Shown: positions 7,841 to 17,029, counted from the first letter of the stretch. The stretch is 64,000 nt of DNA from Saprospiraceae bacterium (GCA_016715985.1 JADJXD010000001.1:434001-498000); one strand, 5' to 3'. A program made the numbers and translations. The notes: a model not told the origin generated them from the sequence alone.

Positions 7841-10171
7841 TCAACGAATTAAGGTAACACTTCCTTTTTCATTTTTAATTTCTCCTCTGGGGTTTATATA
7901 TTCCAAAATCCAGGCATACACTCCGGGGGGTGAATTGGAGCCGCTATTTCTTAACTGTCCGTTCCATCCTTCCCTAAAATCTTCCGTTTCAAAAATTCTT
8001 TCACCCCATCGATTCCACACTGCGAGTTTATAGGAGCGAATTCCATCAAAAACACCTACAGGCCTGAATTCATCATTTAAACCATCGTTGTTGGGCGTAA
8101 ATGCATTTGGTAAAAAAACATTTACCACAGGTCTGACATCGATTGTGGCATAAGCAGTATCGGTACAACCAGATCGGTGTAAAACAACCTGCTGAACTTC
8201 ATAAACGCCGGTATCTCTGAAAGTAAACTGAGGATTCTGTATAAAAGCGGCTCCGAGATTACCAAAATTCCAAAGCCAGGAAACTGCATCCTGAGACTCA
8301 TCATTGAATGTGAGTGTATTATTAAAGATAGACACATCCTCTGGCGAATAACTGAAACCTGCGATCGGACTGGGCACGATAGTAATAAGATCCGGAAAAA
8401 CTTTTGAAGTCTTACAACCTATGGGTGATATTACTTCAAGACTGACGGTATAGGTACCGATATTTTCGTAAATATGAACAGGACTTATATCAGACCCTAT
8501 CCCACCATCTCCAAATTTCCAATCCAGAATATAAGATTCATCGATTGGCATTGAAAGATTATTAAATAAAATAGATGCCGGTTTACAGCCTATAAAAGTA
8601 GATGGTTCTATAATCAGCAGTGGAGGTACCGGATACCAGGTCACAATCTGATTGATCGTATCTTTACATTTATTGATATCCTCTGCTATTAATTGTACCC
8701 GTTTTTCTCCAGGCTCTCTGAACAGATAATTAGGATCTTTAGAAATCGAAGTGCCTTCCAAAAAATCCCAGGACCAGCCATTTACAATTCCGGAACCACT
8801 GACGGATCTATCTAAAAACTGAACAGGTCCTGCAACACAAGTATCATATTCATAAACAAAGTCTGCATCTATAGATGGAAATACATTTACATTAATCCGT
8901 GCTGTATCTGAGCAACTACTTAATCCCGGAATATCTTTATTCAAGATCATAATTGCAGAATACTGACCAACACCAGGGAAGGTTATTGAAGCGTTTCTGG
9001 TAGTTCTGATTTCAGGTTTTCCATCAATATCGAACTCCCAGTAATAGTTTTGGATGAATCTGACATCTGTACTCAGATTTAAAAAGTCTATCGTAAAATC
9101 ACCACATGAAGTGACATTATATTCTGTTGCCGTTTTTGAAGTTGCCTCAATATCTGCTGTTACAGCTATTTCACAAGTGGTGACATTAAATTGAAAATCT
9201 CTCCTTAATGTTCCTATCAGCTCTCCGTTTCTATATTCTTTTACACAAACTCCTACAACAAATTGGCCTAGAATATTGGGCGCCCCATCAATAATCCCGG
9301 TAAGTGGGTCAATTGCTACTACGGGGTTTCCTCCCATTGGACTTATAAAGCTGTAAGACGGAAGTGCAAAACTAACGGCCTGATATGGAGGTCGGCAATC
9401 TTCAGGTGAAGGAGTCACACCCGTACACAACCTGGCATTTCCTCCGGGCATAGAACCATCTGTTCCTCCTGCTGTCAGCGGCGAACAAAATTCATATACA
9501 AGTTGGTCTCCATCTGCATCCGTTGCCGAATGATTAAAATTGATGGGTTGATTTGCACAAATAACAACGGGTGGAAAGCCATTAAAAATAGGGCTGTTAT
9601 TGCAAGTCTGTTGAGCAATTGGGCTGATTTCAGTAGTGAAAGCTGCACCCGTATCTCCGGGATTATTCAGATTGAGTATAGAATTGTTCCTGCAGCATCT
9701 TTGATAAGAAATCTGATATGATTGATCAATTATATCCAATACAACTTCAAAAGAATAAACACCTCTTTGAACACCGACATTTGAAGGGATGATAATACAT
9801 GGATTGCCGGAATCCAAAGGAATATCCTGAACGTTACGTACCTGAATATTTCTGATTGTTTGAACGTGCGTCCAACTATTTCCTGAACCGCGATACACCC
9901 CAAACTCTGTAGGACTATCAAAGTTGGCACCGCCACTTCTGCTATCCCTGTACATGGTGAAGGTAATTAAAAATCTTACTCTGTTGGCAACAGTATCAAT
10001 TCCCCTGCATGTATATGTTACATCACCTCCAATTATATGAAGTGCATTCATATTACCTACAACTAAACTCAGTACAGCGATTAAAATTATGTTTCTTAAA
10101 ACAGGGAAATTTCCAGTCATTCTAAAATTTTTCAAATTCTGTTTCTCATTCAGAACAGCATATAATTTCAA
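7841..10171 (-). CDS. Secreted PKD-domain protein with C-terminal T9SS type B sorting domain
   Basis: Likely cell-surface or extracellular protein exported by Sec and then the type IX system. The N-terminal hydrophobic segment NIILIAVLSLVVG is a signal peptide. The true start may be the internal Met18 (codon at 10120), which gives a more ordinary signal. Residues about 40-330 form a region common in Saprospiria/Cytophagia surface proteins (GGDVTYTCRG, SYQRCCRNNSI). PKD-like repeats follow, seen in phrases such as YYWEFDIDGK, SWDFLEG, WKFGDGGIGSDISPVHIYENIGTY and SWLWNFGN. The last 90 residues (VFLPNAFTPNNDGLNDEF, WNRWGERIFET, GVYAWILEY) are the gliding-motility-associated CHU_C domain that serves as a type B sorting signal. 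Substrate or binding partner cannot be told from sequence. Confidence 0.85.
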   Translation of the reverse strand: MKLYAVLNEKQNLKNFRMTGNFPVLRNIILIAVLSLVVGNMNALHIIGGDVTYTCRGIDTVANRVRFLITFTMYRDSRSGGANFDSPTEFGVYRGSGNSWTHVQTIRNIQVRNVQDIPLDSGNPCIIIPSNVGVQRGVYSFEVVLDIIDQSYQISYQRCCRNNSILNLNNPGDTGAAFTTEISPIAQQTCNNSPIFNGFPPVVICANQPINFNHSATDADGDQLVYEFCSPLTAGGTDGSMPGGNARLCTGVTPSPEDCRPPYQAVSFALPSYSFISPMGGNPVVAIDPLTGIIDGAPNILGQFVVGVCVKEYRNGELIGTLRRDFQFNVTTCEIAVTADIEATSKTATEYNVTSCGDFTIDFLNLSTDVRFIQNYYWEFDIDGKPEIRTTRNASITFPGVGQYSAIMILNKDIPGLSSCSDTARINVNVFPSIDADFVYEYDTCVAGPVQFLDRSVSGSGIVNGWSWDFLEGTSISKDPNYLFREPGEKRVQLIAEDINKCKDTINQIVTWYPVPPLLIIEPSTFIGCKPASILFNNLSMPIDESYILDWKFGDGGIGSDISPVHIYENIGTYTVSLEVISPIGCKTSKVFPDLITIVPSPIAGFSYSPEDVSIFNNTLTFNDESQDAVSWLWNFGNLGAAFIQNPQFTFRDTGVYEVQQVVLHRSGCTDTAYATIDVRPVVNVFLPNAFTPNNDGLNDEFRPVGVFDGIRSYKLAVWNRWGERIFETEDFREGWNGQLRNSGSNSPPGVYAWILEYINPRGEIKNEKGSVTLIR

Positions 10172-10593
10172 TTGTTTTCACATAATGCTAAGTAAAAACT
10201 TATGATATTAAAGCGCATCGAATACTTAAACTACTAAATAAAGCTTAAATTTATAATTTTTCAATAAATAAACGACTAATTCAGAACATGAATTGCACAA
10301 AATGTCGTCGTAATTCGCTAAAATGCGAAGAGCCCGGGTAACTAACTCACCAGGGCTCTTTCGACTAAGGTCTCAAAATAAGAAAACTACTTCTTGAAAG
10401 GTTGAACCTTTTAATATATTTTTTGGCTTTGATTTTCTCTTTACGGTGCAAATTTATAATAAAATAAAAATTAACACAATCTCAAAACGATTTTTATTTA
10501 AAAAAAGTTTTTCAAATTAAAGATTAATTATATATTTTTTATATATATTCATAAGTGATTATTAATTAATTATTTACATATTATAATTATATA
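10172..10593. other. Intergenic region between guaB and the PKD-domain gene
   Basis: These 422 bp lie between two minus-strand genes. A hairpin at 10329-10359 is the only clear structure; the rest, especially 10440-10593, is extremely A+T-rich. No TAnnTTTG element was found immediately upstream of the PKD-domain gene. Confidence 0.6.
10329..10359 (-). terminator. Hairpin, possible guaB terminator
   Basis: Arms agagccc (10329-10335) and gggctct (10353-10359) pair perfectly around a 17-nt loop. It lies about 235 nt past the guaB stop. The T-run on the minus strand is weak (tcgcatttt), so it may instead be a structured leader of the downstream gene. Confidence 0.4.
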
Positions 10594-12078
10594 TTAATTC
10601 TTTTTGCTATAATTAGGTGATTCTTTGGTGATGGTAATATTATGAGGATGACTCTCTAAAATTCCTGAACCTGAAATTTTGACCATTTTCGCCTTTTGCA
10701 TATCTTTCACGGTCATTGCACCACAATACCCCATACCGGCTCTCAATCCACCGAGATATTGTACCATCACTTCTGACACACTGCCTTTATATGGTACACG
10801 ACCTTCGATACCTTCCGGAACTAATTTTTTTACATCATCTTCCACATCCTGAAAGTACCTATCTTTAGACCCAAGTTCCATGGCTCCCAATGACCCCATT
10901 CCCCGATACACTTTAAATTTCCTTCCTTCAAATAAGATTGTTTCTCCCGGTGCTTCTTCCGTACCTGCAAAAAGAGAACCTGCCATAATAGTACTTGCCC
11001 CCGCAGCTAATGCTTTGGCAATATCACCTGTATATCTTATACCACCATCCCCAACAATCGGAATACCTGTCCCTTCCAGTCCTCTGGCTGCATTCATAAT
11101 GGCATAAAGTTGAGGTACTCCCACACCGGCAACTATCCTGGTAGTGCATATACTACCGGGCCCAACTCCCACTTTAACGGCATTTACGCCTGCTTCTGCT
11201 AATGCTGCTGCTCCTTCCATTGTTGCAACATTTCCTCCGATAATCTGGAGGTATTTGTATTTTTTTCTTATAGATTTAATGGCATCCAGTACACCCCGTG
11301 AATGTCCATGTGCTGTATCCACACATATTACATCTACACCTACCCCTATCAAAGCGTCAACCCTCTCAAAAAGATCCTTTGAAACACCCACAGCAGCTCC
11401 AACTAATAATCTTCCATGATTATCTTTGGAAGAATTGGGAAAATTTTCGAGTTTCATTATATCTTTATAGGTAATAAGACCTATCAAAACATTATTTTCA
11501 TCCACTACCGGAAGCTTCTCTATTTTGTATTTTTGAAGAATTTCTTTAGCCTGATGAAGTGTAGTCCCTTTTGGGGCTGTTATCAAACGATCTTTGGTCA
11601 TAATTTCCGTAATATCTCGTTCTGCAACCACCTCAAATCTCAAATCTCTGTTTGTAAGGATGCCCACCAGTTTATTGGATTTATCTACAACCGGAATGCC
11701 TCCGATCTTATTGATTTTCATCAGATAAAGAGCTTCTTTGACTTTTGCGTCTTCTGTTAATGTGACAGGGTCCATTATCATGCCACTTTCTGAACGCTTA
11801 ACATTTCTGACCTGATTTGCCTGTGCTTCTATCGTCATATTTTTATGGATGACCCCAATACCGCCTTCACGTGCCATTGCAATTGCAAGCTTGTATTCTG
11901 TAACAGTGTCCATAGCGGATGAAACAATAGGTGCCTGGAGTCTAAGGTCTGTGGTCAATTGAGTAGAAATATCTACTTCTCTGGGCAGAACTTCTGAATA
12001 AGAAGGAATAAGCAATACATCATCAAATGTCAATGCCTCTTCTAGTATGCCAAAATGAAGGTTATTTTTTGATTCCAT
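10594..12078 (-). CDS. guaB: IMP dehydrogenase
   Basis: Oxidises IMP to XMP with NAD+, the first committed step of GMP synthesis. The protein has 494 residues from ATG 12078; a TTG six bases upstream is part of the promoter -7 box rather than a start. The catalytic loop GPGSICTTR, with its nucleophilic cysteine near residue 311, is intact. So are the N-terminal barrel start TFDDVLLIPSYSEVLPREVD, two CBS domains in the middle (about residues 95-215, for example GGIPVVDKSNKLVGILTNRDLRF), the IMP-binding loops GDGGIRYTGDI and GSLFAGTEEAPGE, and the flap region YFQDVEDD. Transcription appears to begin only a few bases before the ATG (leaderless). Confidence 0.97.
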   Translation of the reverse strand: MESKNNLHFGILEEALTFDDVLLIPSYSEVLPREVDISTQLTTDLRLQAPIVSSAMDTVTEYKLAIAMAREGGIGVIHKNMTIEAQANQVRNVKRSESGMIMDPVTLTEDAKVKEALYLMKINKIGGIPVVDKSNKLVGILTNRDLRFEVVAERDITEIMTKDRLITAPKGTTLHQAKEILQKYKIEKLPVVDENNVLIGLITYKDIMKLENFPNSSKDNHGRLLVGAAVGVSKDLFERVDALIGVGVDVICVDTAHGHSRGVLDAIKSIRKKYKYLQIIGGNVATMEGAAALAEAGVNAVKVGVGPGSICTTRIVAGVGVPQLYAIMNAARGLEGTGIPIVGDGGIRYTGDIAKALAAGASTIMAGSLFAGTEEAPGETILFEGRKFKVYRGMGSLGAMELGSKDRYFQDVEDDVKKLVPEGIEGRVPYKGSVSEVMVQYLGGLRAGMGYCGAMTVKDMQKAKMVKISGSGILESHPHNITITKESPNYSKKN

Positions 12079-12081
12079 CTG

Positions 12082-12089
12082 CAAAAGTA
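12082..12089 (-). promoter_or_regulatory. guaB -7 element, leaderless arrangement
   Basis: TACTTTTG on the minus strand is followed after only 3 nt by the guaB ATG (12078). A -33-like TTTG lies at about 12117-12114, a slightly long spacing of 24 nt. Confidence 0.6.
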
Positions 12090-12187
12090 AAAAAATGTCT
12101 GTTTATCCATAGACAAATTTCATTAAAATAGTTTTTATTTGCAACCGGATAACCAAAAACCTTAAAAAAGACCCTTTAATTTAACCC

Positions 12188-12640
12188 ATGCTTACTATAT
12201 ACTCCGATGAATATTTCATGAAACAAGCTCTCAGAGAAGCCGAAACTGCAAAAGCGTCGGGTGAAATTCCTGTCGGAGCTGTCGTCGTGTGCCAAAAACA
12301 AATTATTGCCAGAGCTTTTAACCAGACTGAAACTTTGAAAGATGTCACCGCTCATGCCGAAATTCTGGCCATTACAGCCGCTTCTTCCTATCTGGGAAAT
12401 AAATACTTACATGATTGTACACTGTATGTGACACTTGAACCCTGTCTTATGTGTGCATCCGCATTAGCCTGGTCGCAAATCGGTAAGATAGTCTACGGAG
12501 CAAGTGATGAAAAAAAGGGATTCATGATTTATGGAAAAGAGATATTACATCCCAAAACAAAATTGGAATTTGGCGTACACCATCAGGAATGTTCAGATCT
12601 GATAAATGAGTTTTTTATGTCTAAAAGGAAAAAAGCTTAA
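12188..12640 (+). CDS. tadA: tRNA-specific adenosine deaminase (nucleoside deaminase family)
   Basis: Zinc-dependent deaminase; TadA converts A34 to inosine in the tRNA-Arg anticodon. The 150 residues match the family. The zinc-binding HAE motif (HAEILAI, about residue 56) and PCLMC (about residue 85) are both present, as is the N-terminal FMKQALREAETAKASGEIPVGAVVV typical of TadA. The C-terminus ends EFFMSKRKKA, also TadA-like. A guanine or cytosine deaminase of the same fold is the alternative but is less likely. Its last four bases overlap the end of the convergent SulP gene. Confidence 0.9.
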   Translation: MLTIYSDEYFMKQALREAETAKASGEIPVGAVVVCQKQIIARAFNQTETLKDVTAHAEILAITAASSYLGNKYLHDCTLYVTLEPCLMCASALAWSQIGKIVYGASDEKKGFMIYGKEILHPKTKLEFGVHHQECSDLINEFFMSKRKKA

Positions 12641-14349
12641 TTCCGAACGATACCTGTCCTCACTGCTAAATCAGATTTTGTGTTTATACCTGACCCTGTT
12701 GCAAATTCCCAGGCATCTGATACAGATAGGAAACAATGATCTGCCCCCACCAAAGAAATAATTCCACCTTTTTGCATACTGTCTCTGACCGGTCCGATCA
12801 TACCCGAAATCAACACTGTTATACCCGACATTTTTAATTCCTGAACAAGATCCTGAATCATGTGAAGCGCGCTGGAATCTATAGTACTCACGGGAGCAGC
12901 ATCCCAGATTAAATATTTCGGATTCTGACGTTTAGAGACAATTTCATTAATTTTATCTTTGAAATAATTCATATTTGCAAAATAGACTTGAGCATCAAAT
13001 CTGAAAATAATGGTTTCATCTGAAGTCTTAGCTTCCACAAATCTTTTTATATTTCTGAAATCCTTGCTTTCTCCGATTTTACCTAATTCAGCATAATGTG
13101 GATAAGAAACTCTGTATATCAGTATTACCAAAGACAACACTACTCCCAGCAAAATACCTTCCTCAATCCCTAATAGCAAAGTGCCGATAGCAGCAAACAT
13201 AAAAAGTGCAAAATCAGTTTTATCCGTATGCATGAGATGTTTAGCTTCTTTAAAGTCTATCAAACCATAAACAGCCACCAAAATGATCGCTGCCAAAACG
13301 GCATTAGGCAGGTAATAAAAATAGTCTGTCAGAAATAATAAAGTAAAAATAATCAAAAAGGCACTGATCGCTGATGCTAGTCCTGTTTTCGCTCCAGCCT
13401 GGTCATTCACGGCAGTTCTTGAAAATCCTCCGGTCACCGGAAAAGCTTTAAATAATGCTCCTCCGATATTTGCCAAACCTAAGGCTATCAGTTCTTTATT
13501 AGCATCGAGTTGATAATCTTTATGTTTTGCCTGAATCGCTTTGGCAACTGCAATAGACTCCATAAAACCAACAAATGCTATTGTCATACCAATTGGAAAT
13601 AACATCTTCAATACAGACCATTCAAAAGATGGTAACGAAAAGGATGGCAAACCACCCGGAATTTCTCCTACAATCTTAACATTCTCCTGGTCAAGATTTC
13701 CAAAATAGACTAATAAAATACCTAGCAATACTACAATCAATGGACCCGGAACTAATTTATGTATTTTTTTAACTAATGTCAATAAAAAAATAGAAACTAT
13801 CCCAATTACTAATGAAAGTATATGTGTATTTTCAATTTGTGAATACAGCTGAGACAGAATATCCAAAAACTTTTCACCGGAAGTCTTAACTCCTAATATA
13901 TGTTTCATTTGACTAATTCCTATAATTACGGCTGCGGCTGATGTAAATCCTGCTATCACAGGATGAGAAAGAAAATTCACTAAAAATCCCAACCGAAACA
14001 ACCCCATCCCGAATTGTAACAAGCCTACAACCAATGATAATGTAATAGCATAAATAATATAAATCTCACTTCCGGCATCAGACAATTGTCCAATACCGCT
14101 TGCAATCAGCAAACTGACCATTGCCACCGGGCCAACAGCCAATTGTCTTGAAGTCCCTAAAAATGCATATATCAATAAAGGTATCGTGACAGCATACAAG
14201 CCATATATAGGCGGTAATCCCGCTAACATAGAATACGCCATACCTTGTGGAATTAACATTACACCTACCGTAAGTCCTGCAGATATATCTCCTGTTAGCC
14301 AGCCTTTTTTATAATTTCGAATCCAATTTAATGAAGGAATAAAATTCAT
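12637..14349 (-). CDS. SulP-family inorganic anion transporter with STAS domain
   Basis: Inner-membrane SLC26/SulP transporter; bacterial members carry sulfate, bicarbonate or dicarboxylates, and the substrate cannot be assigned here. The 570 residues comprise a helical transporter core (about 1-420) and a cytoplasmic STAS domain (about 440-550, with VSTIDSSALHMIQDLVQELK). Family signatures are DISAGLTVGVMLIPQGMAYSMLAGLPPIYGLY at residues 21-52, LAVGPVAMVSLL, and the ALGLANIGGALFKAFPVTGGFSRTAVN segment near residue 290. It overlaps tadA by 4 bp in convergent orientation. Its nearest -7 element lies 279 nt upstream, implying a long leader that contains palindromic sequence. Confidence 0.92.
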   Translation of the reverse strand: MNFIPSLNWIRNYKKGWLTGDISAGLTVGVMLIPQGMAYSMLAGLPPIYGLYAVTIPLLIYAFLGTSRQLAVGPVAMVSLLIASGIGQLSDAGSEIYIIYAITLSLVVGLLQFGMGLFRLGFLVNFLSHPVIAGFTSAAAVIIGISQMKHILGVKTSGEKFLDILSQLYSQIENTHILSLVIGIVSIFLLTLVKKIHKLVPGPLIVVLLGILLVYFGNLDQENVKIVGEIPGGLPSFSLPSFEWSVLKMLFPIGMTIAFVGFMESIAVAKAIQAKHKDYQLDANKELIALGLANIGGALFKAFPVTGGFSRTAVNDQAGAKTGLASAISAFLIIFTLLFLTDYFYYLPNAVLAAIILVAVYGLIDFKEAKHLMHTDKTDFALFMFAAIGTLLLGIEEGILLGVVLSLVILIYRVSYPHYAELGKIGESKDFRNIKRFVEAKTSDETIIFRFDAQVYFANMNYFKDKINEIVSKRQNPKYLIWDAAPVSTIDSSALHMIQDLVQELKMSGITVLISGMIGPVRDSMQKGGIISLVGADHCFLSVSDAWEFATGSGINTKSDLAVRTGIVRN

Positions 14350-14500
14350 AGTGTCAAAAAATTAATTTTCATTAACTCAATTTTGTTTTGAGAAGACTTT
14401 ACCAAAAATTTCAAAATTCTCAGGTAGCAAATAGTCTTGTCATAATTTTTGCTCTTTTGGCAAAAATTACGCCAAAACTAAGAAATTAAATCATTTTTTA

Positions 14501-14547
14501 CCATGGTTTAAAACCCGTGGCTACAATGATTACACCCTTATCGGGGT
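14501..14547. repeat. Two adjacent palindromes, REP-like
   Basis: At 14501-14520 ccatggttt pairs imperfectly with aaacccgtgg. About 14 nt later, ccc (14535-14537) and ggg (14543-14545) flank a short second hairpin, followed by a run of T on the plus strand. The layout resembles short dispersed palindromic elements common in Bacteroidota genomes; this is judged from memory of such sequences. Confidence 0.45.
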
Positions 14548-14627
14548 TTTTACCATCGTAGATTATATACCTTGAAATTCACAGGACTAAAAGTAATAAT
14601 TACTTATCATATTACCATTAAACGCCG

Positions 14628-14635
14628 CAAAGATA
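14628..14635 (-). promoter_or_regulatory. -7 element, probably of the SulP gene
   Basis: TATCTTTG on the minus strand, with a TTG at 14661-14659 (23-nt spacing). The downstream gene begins 279 nt away, so any transcript would carry a long leader. Confidence 0.45.
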
Positions 14636-14728
14636 TTGGTTTAGAGAAGACCTGAATGCAACCTAAGTTACAATGTACAATATTGATTAAAATAAAAGAA
14701 AGAAAATATATTAGTAGCGGATTGGTAA

Positions 14729-15358
14729 TCAAATATTTATGAGTGTAATTTTATTTCTTCCTAATTTTACTTTTCCGTTATCTTCAAGATGTTTCAACAA
14801 CCTGGAGATGACAACTCTGGCCGTGGCCAACTCATTTGCAAGTTGTTCGTGAGTTACTTCCAGTGCCATGCTGTCGGTCATTTCAGATTTCTTCTTGAGT
14901 AAATCTACAAGCCTTTCATCTACTTTTTTGAAAGCAACAGCATTGACAATTTCCAGTAGTTCTTCAAATCTTTTATGATATAGCCTAAAAATATAATCGA
15001 GCCATTGAGGATATTCCTTAATAAGGATGCGTACTTTCTCTATCGGTAAAAATAAAATTTCTGTATTTTCTTCAGCAACGGCTTTGATTTTGCTTTTTTC
15101 ATTGTGCAGACCACCTAAAAAAGACATAATGCAGCTTTCCCCAGCTTTGATATAATAAAGCATAATTTCTTTTTCATCTTTATCTGACCTTAAAACCCTA
15201 AGACTTCCACTAATTACGATAGGAATTGACCGAATGTAAGATTCTTCGCTCATCATTACTTCTCCCTTTTTTAACGTCTTTAAAGTACTCAGCTTAAATA
15301 ACTTTTCTCTCAGTTCTGAAGAAGTCTTAAATTCAATTATATTATCAAGTTGGTTCAT
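14729..15358 (-). CDS. Crp/Fnr-family transcriptional regulator
   Basis: DNA-binding regulator of 209 residues. Residues about 20-125 form a cyclic-nucleotide-binding-type beta-roll (GEVMMSEESYIRSIPIVISGSLRVLR, YYIKAGESCIMSFLGGL). The C-terminal winged helix-turn-helix is seen in VTHEQLANELATARVVISRLLKHLEDNG. The cAMP-binding arginine signature is not obvious, and there is no cysteine cluster for an Fnr-type iron-sulfur centre, so the signal is unknown. It follows the MbnP-like lipoprotein gene by 46 bp on the same strand and may be co-transcribed with it. Confidence 0.9.
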   Translation of the reverse strand: MNQLDNIIEFKTSSELREKLFKLSTLKTLKKGEVMMSEESYIRSIPIVISGSLRVLRSDKDEKEIMLYYIKAGESCIMSFLGGLHNEKSKIKAVAEENTEILFLPIEKVRILIKEYPQWLDYIFRLYHKRFEELLEIVNAVAFKKVDERLVDLLKKKSEMTDSMALEVTHEQLANELATARVVISRLLKHLEDNGKVKLGRNKITLINI

Positions 15359-15404
15359 TCAGTTGTGTAAGTTACGAAGGTAAACTAAGGCAAATATTTC
15401 AACA

Positions 15405-16148
15405 TTATTTAATTCCGGTTACAATATTATCAGCCAATATCCTAATTAATGGCATTTGACTGAGTGAATGTATCTGAGTAGTACTTCTTATGTCATATTG
15501 TGTTTTTCCATTAAACAACTTTTGCATGTCTATTTCTATATCAACAAATGTTTCCTGATTTTTGGTAATTGAAAAACTTTTATTGATGGATATGAATCTA
15601 TAAGCATCATCACCACCCAGATGCAAAGCAAAACCTTCTTCCGGAGAACCGTCACCATCCAGGTCAATTCTACCTTCATTTCTCATAAATATATAACTTT
15701 TCCAGGCAGACCAGTATTCTGCCGGATTACTAAGTGGATTGGACGTATTAAAATCTTTAGGTTCTTTGCTGTTTAAAGTTGCGGGTACGCCTAGGTTGAA
15801 AAACAATTTGGAGTACTCTCCTACAGGGACTTCCTTGATTTTATATACAAACCCATCCTGTGAAACGGGAGCAGTATGTGCTGCAGTGGGATTGATATAA
15901 TCTATCTCAACCAAATCCCCGTGGCTATGGTCAGAATGAACAGCAATGTCTGAAATATAAAAAGAAACTTTCGTAAAATTAAGTTTCTCGCCTGTAACAG
16001 GATATGTGTATTGGTCAAACATTTTTAAATCTTCAGACCCATATTTTAGTTTAAACCTCAAATTTAAATCCCCTTTCTCATCAGATGAGCAGGAAGAAAT
16101 AGCAAAAACCACCATAAAGCAGCTGGCAAAAAATAATAAATTTTTCAT
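15405..16148 (-). CDS. MbnP-like lipoprotein
   Basis: Probable outer-membrane or periplasmic lipoprotein of 247 residues: the signal peptide ends in the lipobox FAISSC, followed by SSDEKGD. The body matches the MbnP-like domain seen in Bacteroidota: LNLRFKLKYGSEDL, TGEKLNFTKVSFYISDIAVH, a central LFFNLGVPATLN and SNPAEYWSAWKSYIFMRNEGRIDLDGDG. MbnP proteins elsewhere sit with the copper-uptake partner MbnH or a TonB receptor; neither is adjacent here. A copper or methanobactin-type role is therefore only a family-level inference. Histidines in IAVHSDHSHGD could bind metal. A Crp-type regulator lies directly downstream. Confidence 0.8.
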   Translation of the reverse strand: MKNLLFFASCFMVVFAISSCSSDEKGDLNLRFKLKYGSEDLKMFDQYTYPVTGEKLNFTKVSFYISDIAVHSDHSHGDLVEIDYINPTAAHTAPVSQDGFVYKIKEVPVGEYSKLFFNLGVPATLNSKEPKDFNTSNPLSNPAEYWSAWKSYIFMRNEGRIDLDGDGSPEEGFALHLGGDDAYRFISINKSFSITKNQETFVDIEIDMQKLFNGKTQYDIRSTTQIHSLSQMPLIRILADNIVTGIK

Positions 16149-16525
16149 AAAAGGATATATATTTTTAATAAAGGTAACAACTTAATTTTTTTGAACATTC
16201 AATACCATGAATTAAACGGCTTTACAAATTAATCTATTTTGAAAAACTTTAAAATCTTTCAAAATTGTCTTTCATAATAACAACAAAATAAAAGAACTTA
16301 TGATTTGAGATCAGCCAAGAAAATAATTTTCTTTGTTGAAACAATACTGTTTTGCGAAAGTCGAAAAATAAGTGAAATTTTTAAAAAGAAGGATAATCTG
16401 AAATTCAATCCCGGAAAAATTGAAATAACTAAACTAGATCGTATGATATGTCAGACACTCCTGCTAATAATTGCCTCCATATATCGTTATAAAGTACTAA
16501 TTTTGGGTTTTGAATAAATTGAATT
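16149..16525. other. Intergenic region upstream of lptE
   Basis: These 377 bp separate the divergent MbnP-like gene and lptE. The right end has the lptE -7 element. A 70-codon frame at 16305-16517 starts at TTG, has no recognisable product and is not accepted as a gene. Confidence 0.6.
16498..16505 (+). promoter_or_regulatory. lptE -7 element
   Basis: TAATTTTG ends 20 nt before the lptE ATG. A TTG at 16471-16473 gives a 24-nt spacing, slightly longer than ideal. Confidence 0.5.
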
Positions 16526-17026
16526 ATGCACCGATTGATATTTTTTTGTTTTTCAGTTTCTGTAATTTTTTCAGGCTGTTATAGTTTTAAAGGCATTGCG
16601 ATTCCTCCGGATATTAAAACATATTATGTAAATGATTTTCAATTTGGCAGCAATGTTCTGAGTGCACCGGCAGATCTTAACCAAAGATTTTCTGAAGCAA
16701 TTCGAGCTAAAATAAGGAATGAGTCCAGACTCATTTATAATGAAAATGAACCGGATATAGAATTTAGTGGTAGTATTATCCAGTTTACTTTAAATCCTGA
16801 AGCTCCCCAAGCTGGAAACACGGTGGCTCTCAACAAATTTGAAATAGGCGTCAACGTAGATTTTACCAACCATAAAGACGAAAAGAAAAACTGGAAGAAA
16901 GGATTTACATTTTTTCGTACTTTTGACAGCACGCAGGATTTCCTAAGTCTTCAGGATAACCTTGTCAAAGAAATATTTGACCAGCTCACAGAGAATATTT
17001 TTAATGAAGCATTCACGGGATGGTAA
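16526..17026 (+). CDS. lptE: LptE family LPS-assembly lipoprotein
   Basis: Outer-membrane lipoprotein expected to plug the LptD barrel during lipopolysaccharide insertion. The 166 residues begin with a lipoprotein signal ending SVIFSGC, followed by YSFKGIAIPPDIKTYYV, the characteristic opening of Bacteroidota LptE. The pattern ADLNQRFSEAIRAKI, then IEFSGSIIQF and a C-terminal LVKEIFDQLTENIFNEAFTGW completes the family match. In many Bacteroidota this gene neighbours secG; here secG is more than 20 kb away. Two copies of a 31-bp repeat follow the stop codon. Confidence 0.87.
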   Translation: MHRLIFFCFSVSVIFSGCYSFKGIAIPPDIKTYYVNDFQFGSNVLSAPADLNQRFSEAIRAKIRNESRLIYNENEPDIEFSGSIIQFTLNPEAPQAGNTVALNKFEIGVNVDFTNHKDEKKNWKKGFTFFRTFDSTQDFLSLQDNLVKEIFDQLTENIFNEAFTGW

Positions 17027-17029
17027 CTG

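Larger units (their letters stand above)
14350..14728. other. Intergenic region/possible long leader upstream of the SulP gene
   Basis: A 379-bp stretch between two minus-strand genes. It holds two palindromes at 14501-14547 and a -7 element at 14628-14635. No ORF is convincing. Confidence 0.6.

Noticed and set aside
11416..11760. 114-codon frame on the plus strand inside guaB
   Set aside because: It is antisense to the CBS domains of guaB, which are well conserved; no promoter or product is recognisable.
16305..16517. 70-codon open frame upstream of lptE
   Set aside because: It starts at TTG, shows no domain or signal peptide, and the lptE promoter lies inside its 3' end.
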